A stretch of 64,000 nt of DNA from Segetibacter koreensis DSM 18137 (GCF_000374045.1 NZ_KB893317.1:1-64000); one strand, 5' to 3'. Positions 15,217 through 25,145 are shown, numbered from the stretch's first letter. A program made the numbers and translations. The notes: generated by a model from the sequence alone, not told the origin.

Positions 15217-16512
15217 ATGAGAAGATTTTTATTTGCTATTCTGGCCTTTCTTACAATAAACAATTTTACAGTCGCCCAAGGCAAACTAAAAGCGATAAAG
15301 GCAGGTAAAGTAATAGATGTTGTTAATGGAACAGTTCTTACAAACCAGGTAATCTTAATTGACAGCAACATGATCACCGACATAGGTTCTGCGTTATCTA
15401 TACCTGCCAATGCTGAAGTTATTGACCTCAGTAACGCAGTTGTATTGCCTGGTCTTATCGATTGTCACACACATCTTACCAGTCAGCCGAGTGGAGATTA
15501 TTATGGCGATATTTTTCGCAAATCACCTATTGATATTGCTGTTACTGCACACATTTACGCAAAGCGTACTCTTGAGGCAGGTTTTACCAGTTGCCGTGAT
15601 GTAGGAGCACCGGCTTTTGTAGATGTTGCATTAAGAAATGCTATTAACAACGGCGAAGTAGAAGGTCCTCATATGGAAGTTGCCACACTGTTTATTGGTT
15701 CTACAGGGAGCCATGGAGATTTAAATGGTTTTTCGCCATTTCTCGATTGGCAAATGCCAAAGCAAATGAGTGGTGTTGCTAATGGTGTAGATGAACTAAG
15801 AAAACAGGTAAGGTACAATATAAAATATGGCGCAGATGTGATTAAGTTTGGAGCGAGCGCAGGCGTTTTGTCTGAAGAAGAAAGTGTAGGCGGGCCGCAG
15901 TTTTCGCAGGAGGAGATGAATGCAATAGTTAGTGAAGCCAAAATGTGGGGAAGAAAAGCCTGTGCTCATGCTCATGGAGCTGAGGCTATTAAAATGGCTG
16001 TAAAGGCGGGTGTCGCATCTATTGAACATGGTAGTCTTGTTGATGATGAAGGCATTAAATTAATGAAGCAAAATGGTACATACCTCGTTTCCGATATTTA
16101 TGATGACGATTATATTTTAAGTGAATATTCCAAACTCGGCTATCCCGAAAAAATAATTAATAAAGAAAAAATGGTAGGAAAACTGCAAAGGGAAAACTTT
16201 GAAAAGGCGGTAAAAGCAGGAGTGAAAATAGCATTCGGAACAGATGCGGGCGTATACCCGCATGGCTGGAATGCGAAACAATTTTTTTATATGGTAAAAT
16301 TTGGTTTAACTCCTATGCAAGCTATCCAGTCATCAACAATCAATGCGGCCGACTTGCTCGGTTGGAAAGAAAAAGCAGGATCAATAACTAAAGGTAAATG
16401 GGCTGATTTGATAGCTGTTGAAAACAATCCTTTAAATGACATAACGGTTTTAGAACATGTAAAGTTTGTTATGAAAGATGGAACAGTTTACAAGAATGAA
16501 TTAAAACATTGA
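15217..16512 (+). CDS. Secreted metal-dependent amidohydrolase
   Basis: This 431-residue protein begins with a signal peptide (MRRFLFAILAFLTINNFTVAQ), so it should act in the periplasm. Next come the small beta-sandwich entry (AGKVIDVVNGTVL) and the amidohydrolase barrel. Metal ligands show in GLIDCHTHL, a likely carbamylated Lys in GADVIKFGASAG, His in ACAHAHG and SIEHGS, and the catalytic Asp in FGTDAG. The ending KGKWADLIAVENNPL is typical of imidazolonepropionase- and Xaa-Pro dipeptidase-like members. Likely substrates are cyclic amides or dipeptides; the exact one cannot be read. The ATG at 15208, three codons earlier, is a less likely start. Confidence 0.85.
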   Translation: MRRFLFAILAFLTINNFTVAQGKLKAIKAGKVIDVVNGTVLTNQVILIDSNMITDIGSALSIPANAEVIDLSNAVVLPGLIDCHTHLTSQPSGDYYGDIFRKSPIDIAVTAHIYAKRTLEAGFTSCRDVGAPAFVDVALRNAINNGEVEGPHMEVATLFIGSTGSHGDLNGFSPFLDWQMPKQMSGVANGVDELRKQVRYNIKYGADVIKFGASAGVLSEEESVGGPQFSQEEMNAIVSEAKMWGRKACAHAHGAEAIKMAVKAGVASIEHGSLVDDEGIKLMKQNGTYLVSDIYDDDYILSEYSKLGYPEKIINKEKMVGKLQRENFEKAVKAGVKIAFGTDAGVYPHGWNAKQFFYMVKFGLTPMQAIQSSTINAADLLGWKEKAGSITKGKWADLIAVENNPLNDITVLEHVKFVMKDGTVYKNELKH

Positions 16513-16678
16513 AAAACAAAATAACTATTAGAGGCTGACGAAAGAAACTCAGATAAACTCCAACAGTACAATTGATTTTACAGTAAATAATAAAAATATA
16601 CACATTGCTTTTAAACAATTAAAAATATATAGAAAAAAAGTTAAATTTGATAATTGTTAATCTTTTAAATTGTTTATT

Positions 16679-16888
16679 ATGCAAATAGTAAAGGTTATTG
16701 AAATCATTTCAATTTCAGATAAAGGAATTGAAGATGCAATACACAATGCGGTAACGCAAACTTCTAAGACCATCCATAATATAGACTCTGTTTATGTTAA
16801 GGAGATAAAAGCACATGTAAAAGATGGAAAAGTCACTACGTTTGGAGTTGATTGCCAGATTTCTTTTAGGGTCGATTCGACACAATAA
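16679..16888 (+). CDS. Dodecin (flavin-binding storage protein)
   Basis: This 69-residue protein has the dodecin pattern: VKVIEIISISDKGIEDAI, HNAVTQTSKTIHNIDSVYVK, then HVKDGKVTTFGVDCQISFRV. Dodecins form hollow 12-mers that bind flavins or CoA and buffer free flavin. The Trp that stacks on flavin in the halophilic form (about residue 36) is replaced here by Ser in NIDSVYV. The start is the ATG at 16679; a TTG three codons upstream is disregarded. It is a single-gene unit, followed by its own terminator. Confidence 0.85.
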   Translation: MQIVKVIEIISISDKGIEDAIHNAVTQTSKTIHNIDSVYVKEIKAHVKDGKVTTFGVDCQISFRVDSTQ

Positions 16889-16909
16889 GTTATTCCGTGT
16901 ATTCCCTTC

Positions 16910-16946
16910 AAAGCTGTTGTAATCAAAAAATTGCAACAGCTTTTTT
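16910..16946 (+). terminator. Rho-independent terminator of the dodecin gene
   Basis: A stem of AAAGCTGTTG (16910-16919) with CAACAGCTTT (16934-16943) runs into six T residues at 16941-16946. Confidence 0.85.
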
Positions 16947-17014
16947 ACTATGGAATGTATTATTTACGGTAATCTTTCGACGGTCTCATCTTCTGAAAAT
17001 TTCAGTTAATGCCT

Positions 17015-17022
17015 TAGGTTTG
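17015..17022 (+). promoter_or_regulatory. -7 box just before the HD-domain gene
   Basis: TAGGTTTG matches TAnnTTTG and ends five bases before the ATG at 17028, which would give a very short or absent leader. Confidence 0.4.
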
Positions 17023-17027
17023 TAACC

Positions 17028-17630
17028 ATGAATTTACAACTAAATCGAATTTCTTTTGGTAATCCGGCTGACAATGGAAATGTTTTAACCCCGCAGGAAG
17101 CGGAAGCGTTATTGAACAAATGGGTTTTGAACGACCGTTTGAAATTGCACATGAAGCAGGTGGGTTTTCTTATGAAATGCTGGGCAAAAGAAAAAGAGCA
17201 GTTGAGTGAAGATGATCAATGGAGATGGGAACTGGCAGGCTTGCTGCATGATGCAGACTGGGATCAATGGCCCGAAGAGCATTGCAGAAAAATAATAGAA
17301 GAACTGGAAACAAGACAGGTAGATCCTGAAATTATAAGGGCAATAGCATCGCATGGGCCGGCACATTTTGGAGTACAGCCTGAAACTAAAATGGATAAAA
17401 TGTTGTATGCCTTTGATGAGTTAAGCGGCCTGATACATGCCTACTCTCTTATGCGCCCAAATGGATATGAAGGAATGGATGTAAAAGGTGTAAAAAAACG
17501 TGTAAAGGAAAAAGCTTTTGCAGCCAGCGTATCAAGAGATGAAATAAATGACGCATTGAACCGCGCAGCAATATCAATGGATGAGCTGATAAATTTTATT
17601 GTAAAACGGCAGGGAAATGTTTCCGTATGA
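17028..17630 (+). CDS. HD-domain phosphohydrolase-like protein
   Basis: This is a 200-residue soluble protein. HD-type residues are visible: His in LKLHMKQVGFLMKCWA, the HD pair in LAGLLHDADWDQWPEEH, a further His in AIASHGPAHFG, and Asp in YAFDELSGLIHAYS. The family removes phosphate from nucleotides or other small molecules with a metal ion. The C-terminal helix pair (VKKRVKEKAFAASVSRDEI) is common in Bacteroidota members of this type. It ends 13 bases before the convergent sensor kinase gene, leaving almost no room for a terminator. Confidence 0.75.
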   Translation: MNLQLNRISFGNPADNGNVLTPQEAEALLNKWVLNDRLKLHMKQVGFLMKCWAKEKEQLSEDDQWRWELAGLLHDADWDQWPEEHCRKIIEELETRQVDPEIIRAIASHGPAHFGVQPETKMDKMLYAFDELSGLIHAYSLMRPNGYEGMDVKGVKKRVKEKAFAASVSRDEINDALNRAAISMDELINFIVKRQGNVSV

Positions 17631-17643
17631 TAGAGAAAAACTG

Positions 17644-18903
17644 CTATTTCTTTTGAATATTAAACTGATGAAGGCCGTTTTCTACAGAATAAGTAATGGA
17701 TAAGTTGTGCGTGTCACATATTCTTTTAACTATAGCAAGCCCAAGACCATTTGAGGTGTCTGCACTATTTTTTGATTTATTAAAGCGTTTAAATAATTGC
17801 TGCGAATCTATAGGCGGCAGATTACTTGTATTGCTGATTTGATATCTATTATTATGTACTGAAATTATAATTTTTCCTCCAGAGTAATTATACTTAACAG
17901 CATTTCCTAGTAGGTTACTTATCAGGGAGTCTGCAAGAAATGGATGCAGGTTTAATATAAAGTCTTTCTCAAAATTTGTTTTTGTTATAATTTGTTTGTC
18001 TTTAATAAGCTCGTCAAATAATTTCAGATATTTTTTTGTAATGTCCGTCAGGTTGTTCGTTTCATTTGTTTCATACTGGTTGTTCTCAATTTTGGCCAAT
18101 AACAGCAATGACTGGTTTAATTTGCTTAAACGACTCAAGGCCATGCTAGCATCCATGATAGATTGTACCTGGTTGTCGGTGAGGTTGCTGTCCTGCAGCA
18201 GTAACTCCATTTTGCTTTGCACGACTGCAAGAGGAGTTTGCATTTCGTGGGCAGCATTTTCGGTAAACTCTTTCATATTTACGTAGTCATTATGAATTTT
18301 TGTAGTCATTGAATTAAGAGATGCATTTAATTCATTAAATTCTTCGATTGCCGTTTTTTCAAATCGTATCGCTTCCATCTTTTGCAGTTCTGCATTTCTT
18401 ATTTTTTCAAGAGAATTTCTAAAGGGTTTCCAAAGCCTTGTACTTATAAACCAGTTGAAAAGTATAGTTGTAGCAAACAGCCCTATGAATACAAAGAACA
18501 TTATTCGTGTAATATTTACTTCAAGTGCGGATTTTTGCTCCTGCGATTTGCGAATGATTATTTGGTAAGGAACGCCGTTTACGGGAACTATGTGTGATAA
18601 TTGCCGAAAAGGAATTTTATTATTGGCTTTTGTATCATAAATGTCCTGTATCGTAGGGTATGTAGCAACGGGGGCATTTACAGGGTAAATTAACAGTTCA
18701 GGAGTTCTTAAAATAAAGGTTGTACCGTTATCAGATTCATTTTGCAGGTATCTTATCCATTGCACTTCTTCAGCTACCAGTTCCTCATCCATTCTGTGAT
18801 CTAGTTCTTTGCTAAATTGCATGAATAAATAAATTCCTGCCACTACAAGCAGGGGAACCATTGCGATTAAAAAATATAATGTGGTTTTTGTAAGCAGCTT
18901 CAT
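17644..18903 (-). CDS. Sensor histidine kinase, two-component
   Basis: This 419-residue inner-membrane kinase has TM1 at about 8-28, a short periplasmic sensor region at 30-130, TM2 at about 133-153, and a HAMP-like linker. The phospho-acceptor H219 lies in NAAHEMQTPLAVV, the N-box has N333 in SNLLGNAVKYN, and the G-box is NGLGLAIVKRI near 384-394. The two-helix dimerisation domain and ATPase domain are complete. Its partner is the OmpR-type regulator 203 bases upstream on the same strand. The periplasmic part is small and gives no clue to the signal. A QseC/BaeS-like assignment would be guesswork. Confidence 0.85.
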   Translation of the reverse strand: MKLLTKTTLYFLIAMVPLLVVAGIYLFMQFSKELDHRMDEELVAEEVQWIRYLQNESDNGTTFILRTPELLIYPVNAPVATYPTIQDIYDTKANNKIPFRQLSHIVPVNGVPYQIIIRKSQEQKSALEVNITRIMFFVFIGLFATTILFNWFISTRLWKPFRNSLEKIRNAELQKMEAIRFEKTAIEEFNELNASLNSMTTKIHNDYVNMKEFTENAAHEMQTPLAVVQSKMELLLQDSNLTDNQVQSIMDASMALSRLSKLNQSLLLLAKIENNQYETNETNNLTDITKKYLKLFDELIKDKQIITKTNFEKDFILNLHPFLADSLISNLLGNAVKYNYSGGKIIISVHNNRYQISNTSNLPPIDSQQLFKRFNKSKNSADTSNGLGLAIVKRICDTHNLSITYSVENGLHQFNIQKK

Positions 18904-19048
18904 AATCCGTTTTTTATCTGACCTGCGATTTTTACTTTTTTTTTAATAGCTTGTATAAATAGGATTTTATGTTTTAGGTTAATTGATAATAAGGAAATGA
19001 AAGTGTTTTTTAATTTTTTGAATTATTCATGTTCCGGCTAATTATAAT

Positions 19049-19069
19049 GTACAAGAGTGCGACGCAACG
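19049..19069 (+). repeat. Dispersed intergenic repeat copy
   Basis: GT followed by ACAAGAGTGCGACGCAACG, identical over 21 bases to 47432-47452. It lies in the gap between the response regulator and kinase genes, an unusual place for a repeat inside a probable operon. Confidence 0.65.
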
Positions 19070-19106
19070 GAAGTTTAATAGAATTGCAAATGCCGGGTAC
19101 ACAAAA

Positions 19107-19784
19107 TTAAATATCGGTAAATCGGTATCCTGTTCCATATACTGTTTTAATATAGTCTTCGCACCCTGCATCTATTAATTTTTTTCTCAGGTTTTTTATG
19201 TGTGTATAAATAAAATCATAATTGCTGACCTGTTCATACTCGTCGCCCCATATATGCTCTGCGATGGCCGCTTTTGTAAGTACCCTGCGCTGGTTCGCAA
19301 TAAAATATTCAAGCAATTGATATTCTTTATCAGTTAGTTCAACCGTTTTTTCGTTAACAGTAACCCGCAAAGCTTCAGGATCAAGTCTTATTTCATTGAA
19401 TAATATCGTCTTGCTGCCACCAAAATTCCTGCGCCTTATAATAGCATTGATGCGGGCATTTAGCTCTGATAAATGAAACGGTTTTGTGAGATAATCGTCT
19501 GAACCTAATTCAAGCCCCTTTAGTTTATCTTCTAAGGCATTTTTTGCAGAAATAATAATGATACCTGCCTTAGATTCTATTTTCTTTAATTGTTTTACAA
19601 TGTCTAAACCGCTTCCATAGGGTAAGCCGATATCGACCACTACGCAATCGTAATTATAATTATATACTTTTTCCATTCCTGTCACAAAATCGCCTACCAC
19701 TTCACAAACAAATCCCTGGTGCTCCAGGTATTTTTTTATAGACTGCTGTAATCCTGACTCGTCTTCTATTATTAAAACTTTCAT
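19107..19784 (-). CDS. OmpR/PhoB-family response regulator
   Basis: This is a 225-residue transcription factor. The receiver domain has acidic E7 and D8, phospho-acceptor D51 in VVVDIGLPYGSG and K101 in TKPFHLSEL. The winged-helix effector domain contains LTDKEYQLLEYFIANQRRVL, WGDEYEQVSNYDFIYTHIKN, and GYRFTD at the end. I chose the ATG at 19784, which gives MKVLIIEDE as usual; the open frame runs 27 codons further without homology. It is upstream of, and probably co-transcribed with, the sensor kinase. Nearby targets could include the secreted protein gene that precedes it on the same strand, but no operator was recognised. Confidence 0.9.
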   Translation of the reverse strand: MKVLIIEDESGLQQSIKKYLEHQGFVCEVVGDFVTGMEKVYNYNYDCVVVDIGLPYGSGLDIVKQLKKIESKAGIIIISAKNALEDKLKGLELGSDDYLTKPFHLSELNARINAIIRRRNFGGSKTILFNEIRLDPEALRVTVNEKTVELTDKEYQLLEYFIANQRRVLTKAAIAEHIWGDEYEQVSNYDFIYTHIKNLRKKLIDAGCEDYIKTVYGTGYRFTDI

Positions 19785-19882
19785 TTCTATAAAATTAATA
19801 AAAGCAGCGTTTTGTTTGATTGAATTGGTAAACAATATTGAAATAATGAGAGCATGTTTATGCAATCAGTATTTTATAAAAC

Positions 19883-19910
19883 AAAAAAGCTGCTACAAGT
19901 GTAACAGCTT
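19883..19910 (-). terminator. Terminator of the T9SS beta-helix gene
   Basis: On the minus strand a 10-bp stem with one G-U pair (AAGCTGTTAC with GTAGCAGCTT, loop of four) is followed by six T residues. Confidence 0.75.
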
Positions 19911-19937
19911 TTAAAGAACCCGTTGTAAAGTTTACAA

Positions 19938-22900
19938 TTAATTCTTCACAAATTTCTTGCTAATCATTATGTTATCGCTTACTATACTTACGATGTACAT
20001 ACCTGCACTTAAAGAAGTCACATCTGCTTCAATAGTTTTACCTGATAAAGCCACCGGCATTTTTTTAATTAAAATTCCTGAAAGGTTTGTTATAGACAAT
20101 TGTGCTTGTTGATTATTTAACTGTAATCCATCGACGTTTATTTGTATTTTGTTGATGGCAGGGTTTGGAAATACTTTTACGTTATATACTGCATTTTCAA
20201 CTTTACCTGCAAGTGCGCTTCTTAAATTAAGAGAATGCTCGTTGTTAGTGAGTTGTGTTGTATCAGCAAGACTGCGGCTCGCAGTTTGTGCTTCTACTAG
20301 TATGGTGGCACTGGCAGATTTGGTAGCCGTACCTTTATCATCTATAGCTACAGCAGTTATTGTATAATTTCCTGCTCTTACATTTTTCCAGTCCCAGCTA
20401 TAAGGAGCGTTTAATTCTGTATGCAATAAAGTGGTGCCATTATAAAACTGAACTTTTGTTATTTTTCCATCCGCATCGCTAGCGTTAGCGCTTATATTAA
20501 CCGTTGCTGCTGCTTTATAATACGTTGCATTTACCTTAGGGCTTGTAATAGTTACGTTGGGAGCTACATTGCCTGCTACAACTGATACTGTTACAGTTTT
20601 AGAGATGGTTACATTGCCATTGTTATCTGTGGCTTTAGCGGTAAGAGTATGAGTTCCTGCAGGTACATTGTTCCAGGAGTAAGTATAAGGTATGTAGAAC
20701 TCGGTATGAAGTAAAGCTGAGCCATCATAAAATTCAACTTTTGTTATTTTTCCATCTGCATCGCTTGCATTAGCACTGATATTGATTGTTGATAAAGCTT
20801 TATAACCCGTATTTATAGTAGGACTTGTAATGCTAACAGCGGGTGCTGCATTTTGAAGAGTTTTTTGCTCCTGGCCATCTTTTATTAAAACTGCAGATTG
20901 GTAAGGTTGCAGTTGGATACTGTTTGAATATTTATTGTTTTTTACGTCTACATAATTGCCATCTAAACTTACTGTTTTTATTACTTGGCTTGGGTTAAAT
21001 ACAAACCTTATTGAGTCATCAGGATTGGTGGCAGTTGCTTCCGCTTCGTATAGTTGTATGTTATCAAGATAATAGGTGCTTTGCGCGTCAACAAATAAGA
21101 CTACAGAACCGCTTGCCTCATTTTGTGATGGCGTGAATAACATTTCATTTTCACTTCTTGTTGTAGTTACCGGTTGAGATTCTGCAGATGTAATAGGTTT
21201 ATATTGAGAACTTCTTAAGTACGCACTGATGCTCATACGAGAAGAACCTTTTATACTGTATTTTAAGATATACTTTTTGTCAGAAGAAAGGGCTCCTATA
21301 CCTATCACAATAGAAGAACTTTTGGCTGAAGGAACGACCTTAACATAACCACCGTCTAGAACACCTGAATTTGCCCATGATGTTGTACAATTGTTGCCCC
21401 AAAGCTTAACGTCTTTACTGGAATTAAAACTTCCAAACGCGTACTTATTTGAGCCTACAATGCCATTAATTTTAAATGAGGTTATTTGTTTAGCGCTGGT
21501 TTTTGACTGAGGATCTAAATTGTATTGTAGTTTCCATCCTTCCAGATCACGTTTTACCTGGTGTTCTTGTGCAGAGTTTAGATAGATTGTATTTAAAAGT
21601 ACATTTCTATCGTCAATTGGTCTTGCATAGTAATTACTATCTAGTCTTCCTATATTATTTATATCACTGTTATCAAACTTACTTGCAATAACAGAAACCG
21701 GCTGTGTTATAGTCTTTGAAAAGAATATATTGTTAGTAATTGTATTGTTTCTGAAGCCGCCGGAGATATTGTGCTGCATATGAAGCTGTCCGTGCCCATT
21801 ATTAAATAAAGTGTTGTTTTTTACAATAACATCCCTTGCATTATTAAGAAAAAGTCCCTTATTGGAATTAGCAATAGTATTACCGGCAATTTCCACTCCA
21901 TTTACCAACCCATCCATATAAATACCCTCGGCGGAAGAATTGGTTGTATTTGTGCCCGCAGCTGCTCCTATGCCATTCAATATTATGTTACCTGTTACTT
22001 TTCTTCCATAATTTGTAACATCAGAGTTATTATAGGTATAAATTCCGCCTCCATCATCTTTTACAAAACAAAAGTTATCGATATAGTTATTCTTAACTAT
22101 GCAAGAATCGCCACCCATTTGTATGCCAATGAAACCGGAATTAATAACCTGGTTATATTCTGCGATTGAGCTTTTATTAACCCTGATGCCTGCACCCTGT
22201 CCCTCGCCGCTTTGACCCATACCCGGTACAGCATATGAGTTCCTTATAATATTATTTCTAATTATAGCATAAGTGTTGGAAGTACCCACTGATATGCCAT
22301 TGTTATAAGAATTTGAAACAGCACAGTTTTCAATCGTGAAATATGCATGATTTGAAACCTTAACACCATCTATTCCTGAAAATTGAACGTCACAGTTTTT
22401 AACAGTTAAATTTCTTCCCTTGTTAAAGCTGATTGCACTATTGTTTACTCCTTTTAAAGTTAAATTGTCAAACACAACATAACTTTTATTTAAGGCAGAT
22501 ATAGCGTAGTCGAGAGCGCTAGCTGTAACTCTGAAAGATGAAGGAGATTTTTCTCCAAAATAAACACTTACTTTTTTAGCGGCTTTGTCATAATACCACT
22601 CACCAAGCTGATCGAGGGTTTTAATACTGTTTTGAATAAAATAACCGAAGTTATTGTTAGGTTCTGAAATACCTGAATAATATAGAGTGTTTCCTGAGTG
22701 AGATGTAATTTTAGACCTGTTGAGTAACCAATGCGCAGGACGTGTCACCAACTCAGCGCTTGTCCAGTTTGGAGAAGACGATAGTTGATTATCGGTTATA
22801 GATGTTTTGCCTGAATGAGATTCAAGGGTTAAATAACCGGTATTAGGATAACGGCCCATTGGCTGTTGCTCATCATTTAGGAGTAAAATCCCAAGATTTG

Positions 22901-23276
22901 AACCTAAAGAGGTATTGTAGCTTTCGTAAATACCATGACCGACAGAAACCCAATTAGTCAGGGTAGTTAAGCCAGTTATAACCGGTTTGTCACCGGTACC
23001 ATAAGCACCAATAACAATTGGTGAGCTTGCAGTTCCTGATTTATTTACAGTAATTGACCCGTAAAAGGTTTCACCGCGCTTTAATAATACAGCATCACCT
23101 GGTTGAAGGCTGCTGAAATAACTATTTAGTCTGCCTATTGTCTTCCATGGAGTGGAAGGATTTTGCGCCTGTGCTGCAGTTCTGGAATCATCACCGGAAA
23201 CTGTCGAAAAATAATAATTAGTTGCCCATGCAGAGTGTAAGAAGAAGACAAATAATAATGTAAAAAGGTTTTTCAT
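19938..23276 (-). CDS. Giant secreted right-handed beta-helix protein with T9SS signal
   Basis: This 1112-residue protein starts with a signal peptide (MKNLFTLLFVFFLHSAWA); the ATG at 23276 is preferred because the 11 codons upstream are not signal-like. Residues of about 25-600 form a pectate-lyase-like beta-helix with many repeated N-x-I turns (VKNCDVQFSGIDGVKVSNHA, NNIIRNSYAVPGM). A jelly-roll-like stretch follows. Then come two near-identical Ig-like repeats sharing NISANASDADGKITKV, and a C-terminal type IX sorting domain (VKVFPNPAINKIQI to the end, SKKFVKN). It should cross the outer membrane by T9SS and stay on the cell surface or be released. It probably binds or cleaves a polysaccharide; catalytic residues are not obvious. 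Confidence 0.85.
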   Translation of the reverse strand: MKNLFTLLFVFFLHSAWATNYYFSTVSGDDSRTAAQAQNPSTPWKTIGRLNSYFSSLQPGDAVLLKRGETFYGSITVNKSGTASSPIVIGAYGTGDKPVITGLTTLTNWVSVGHGIYESYNTSLGSNLGILLLNDEQQPMGRYPNTGYLTLESHSGKTSITDNQLSSSPNWTSAELVTRPAHWLLNRSKITSHSGNTLYYSGISEPNNNFGYFIQNSIKTLDQLGEWYYDKAAKKVSVYFGEKSPSSFRVTASALDYAISALNKSYVVFDNLTLKGVNNSAISFNKGRNLTVKNCDVQFSGIDGVKVSNHAYFTIENCAVSNSYNNGISVGTSNTYAIIRNNIIRNSYAVPGMGQSGEGQGAGIRVNKSSIAEYNQVINSGFIGIQMGGDSCIVKNNYIDNFCFVKDDGGGIYTYNNSDVTNYGRKVTGNIILNGIGAAAGTNTTNSSAEGIYMDGLVNGVEIAGNTIANSNKGLFLNNARDVIVKNNTLFNNGHGQLHMQHNISGGFRNNTITNNIFFSKTITQPVSVIASKFDNSDINNIGRLDSNYYARPIDDRNVLLNTIYLNSAQEHQVKRDLEGWKLQYNLDPQSKTSAKQITSFKINGIVGSNKYAFGSFNSSKDVKLWGNNCTTSWANSGVLDGGYVKVVPSAKSSSIVIGIGALSSDKKYILKYSIKGSSRMSISAYLRSSQYKPITSAESQPVTTTRSENEMLFTPSQNEASGSVVLFVDAQSTYYLDNIQLYEAEATATNPDDSIRFVFNPSQVIKTVSLDGNYVDVKNNKYSNSIQLQPYQSAVLIKDGQEQKTLQNAAPAVSITSPTINTGYKALSTINISANASDADGKITKVEFYDGSALLHTEFYIPYTYSWNNVPAGTHTLTAKATDNNGNVTISKTVTVSVVAGNVAPNVTITSPKVNATYYKAAATVNISANASDADGKITKVQFYNGTTLLHTELNAPYSWDWKNVRAGNYTITAVAIDDKGTATKSASATILVEAQTASRSLADTTQLTNNEHSLNLRSALAGKVENAVYNVKVFPNPAINKIQINVDGLQLNNQQAQLSITNLSGILIKKMPVALSGKTIEADVTSLSAGMYIVSIVSDNIMISKKFVKN

Positions 23277-23556
23277 AAAATCTGAATTGGATATATTACT
23301 AAAGATCAAATATTGGATTACAGTGATATAAGCGTTTTAAGAAATAGATTATTGTAGCAAGAATCCAATGATGACCAATTCAGCTATTCAATTGTCTTTA
23401 GCGGACAAAGACCCTTTTTACATTCTTTTTTTGTTATAATTATTAATATGTTATATGGGTATCTGGTTAATTTATATTTATTTAGTTAATAGGAGTAGCT
23501 AAGTACGTAGTATGAAAAAAAAATTAAGTTCTTGTATTGGTAGAATGTATAAACAC

Positions 23557-23584
23557 AAAAAACCCCGCCTAGACCAGGCGGGGT
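23557..23584 (-). terminator. Rho-independent terminator of the DegP/HtrA gene
   Basis: The stem CCCCGCCT (23563-23570) with AGGCGGGG (23576-23583) has a 5-base loop; on the minus strand it is followed by six T residues. It is the strongest terminator in the window. The rest of 23277-23636 holds no gene. Confidence 0.9.
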
Positions 23585-23636
23585 GAAACTAAAACGACAA
23601 CACTAAAACTATCACTCACACTATCATTGCCACAAC

Positions 23637-25145
23637 TTATTGCAAATCGTTTAAAGCATATTGATATTCTGTTTGAGGCTGGTTAGGATAAACTCCAGTT
23701 ATTATTGCACTGTTTCCTGCGTTTTTTATTGCATCTTTCAGTTCATCTACTGTGTTTACTTTTGTATTATTTACTTTGGTTATAATAAAACCTTCTTTAA
23801 TTCTTGTCTGGTCGGTTAAAATTCCCTGGCCTAATGTTTTGACTACAACACCTGATTGTAAATGTAATTGCTCAGCTTTGTCTTTATCAAGGTTTTGGAA
23901 AGTGGCTCCTAGCTGCTCAATTACCTGTTCTTTTACACTTGCATAAGCGCCTGAAGTACCTTTTAGAGCAACAGTAGCTGTTTTTTCAGTTCCGTTATGC
24001 TGGTAAGTAATATTGATTTTATCACCAGGATGAAGGGCGGCAACTTTTTCTACCATTTCAGTGCCTGTACTTACTTCAGCACCGTTTACCTTAGTTATAA
24101 AATCACCTTTCTGTACTCCGGCTTCCTCAGCAGCGCTGCCTTTTGCTACATCCATCACAAACACACCATCACCATCTTTTACGTTATTCTTTTTCTTATC
24201 TTCTTCACTCATTTGATCGCTGCCAAACATTACCCCCAGGTAGGCTCTTTTGGTGCTGCCGTATTTCATGATATCATTCACGACTTTTTTTACAAGATTA
24301 GAAGGTATAGCATATGAATAGCCTGCGTATGAGCCGGTAGGGGACGCAATAGCACTGTTAATGCCAATTACTTCACCATTTGTATTTACTAAAGCACCGC
24401 CGCTGTTTCCAGGGTTTACAGCAGCATCTGTCTGAATAAAAGACTCAACAGGTGAACTGCTTTGACGGCTGTTTATACCAAGACTTCTTGATTTTGCACT
24501 AACAATACCTGATGTTACTGTAGTCTCAAGGTTTAAAGGATAACCTATTGCTAATACCCATTGGCCGAGATGTACGTCGTCTGAGTTGGCAAATGAAAGA
24601 TAGGGAAGATTATTAGCTTCAATTTTTATTACTGCTAAGTCACTGCTCGGATCCTTACCTATTACTTTTGCTTTATAATCTTTTTTGTTATTTAAGGTAA
24701 CTACTAATTCATCAGCTCCGTCAACTACGTGGTTATTGGTTACTATATAGCCATCTGCACTTATGGTAACTCCTGAACCTGAAGCTCTCTGCTCGGGAGA
24801 TAGACGATTGCCACCTCTTCCTCCAAACATATCACCAAAGCCATCTCCAAAAAAGTCTTTAAAGGGATTATCCTGTTGCATATCCGGATCTGCAGAAACC
24901 TGTTTAGATTTGGTAAGCGTTTTAATATGTACTACGGCCGGAGCCGCTTTAGTGGCTGCTTTTTCAAAATCTACCATTGGGCCGCTTACTGCATTTTCAT
25001 CATAACTTGTATTTTTAAAAATGGAGGATGAGGGAATGGCAGAACCGACTTGTTGATGTTGCATATACTCGCCATATCCCCATATACTACCCATGGCAGT
25101 GCCTGCACTTACTAACATTACTGTTGCCAATTGTTTTAATTTCAT
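23637..25145 (-). CDS. Periplasmic serine protease DegP/DegQ/HtrA
   Basis: This 502-residue envelope protease and chaperone degrades misfolded proteins. An N-terminal membrane or signal segment (residues 5-25) precedes a trypsin-like domain with triad H139 (TNNHVVDGAD), D169 (SSDLAVIKI) and S248 (NPGNSGGALV). Two PDZ domains follow (first about 290-395 with GVFVMDVAKGSAAEEAGVQ; second about 410-500). A Gly/Phe-rich loop (FFGDGFGDMFGGRGGN, about 98-113) is the usual flexible LA loop region. It is monocistronic, with its own terminator. It could be named degP, degQ or mucD; the sequence alone does not decide. Confidence 0.92.
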   Translation of the reverse strand: MKLKQLATVMLVSAGTAMGSIWGYGEYMQHQQVGSAIPSSSIFKNTSYDENAVSGPMVDFEKAATKAAPAVVHIKTLTKSKQVSADPDMQQDNPFKDFFGDGFGDMFGGRGGNRLSPEQRASGSGVTISADGYIVTNNHVVDGADELVVTLNNKKDYKAKVIGKDPSSDLAVIKIEANNLPYLSFANSDDVHLGQWVLAIGYPLNLETTVTSGIVSAKSRSLGINSRQSSSPVESFIQTDAAVNPGNSGGALVNTNGEVIGINSAIASPTGSYAGYSYAIPSNLVKKVVNDIMKYGSTKRAYLGVMFGSDQMSEEDKKKNNVKDGDGVFVMDVAKGSAAEEAGVQKGDFITKVNGAEVSTGTEMVEKVAALHPGDKINITYQHNGTEKTATVALKGTSGAYASVKEQVIEQLGATFQNLDKDKAEQLHLQSGVVVKTLGQGILTDQTRIKEGFIITKVNNTKVNTVDELKDAIKNAGNSAIITGVYPNQPQTEYQYALNDLQ

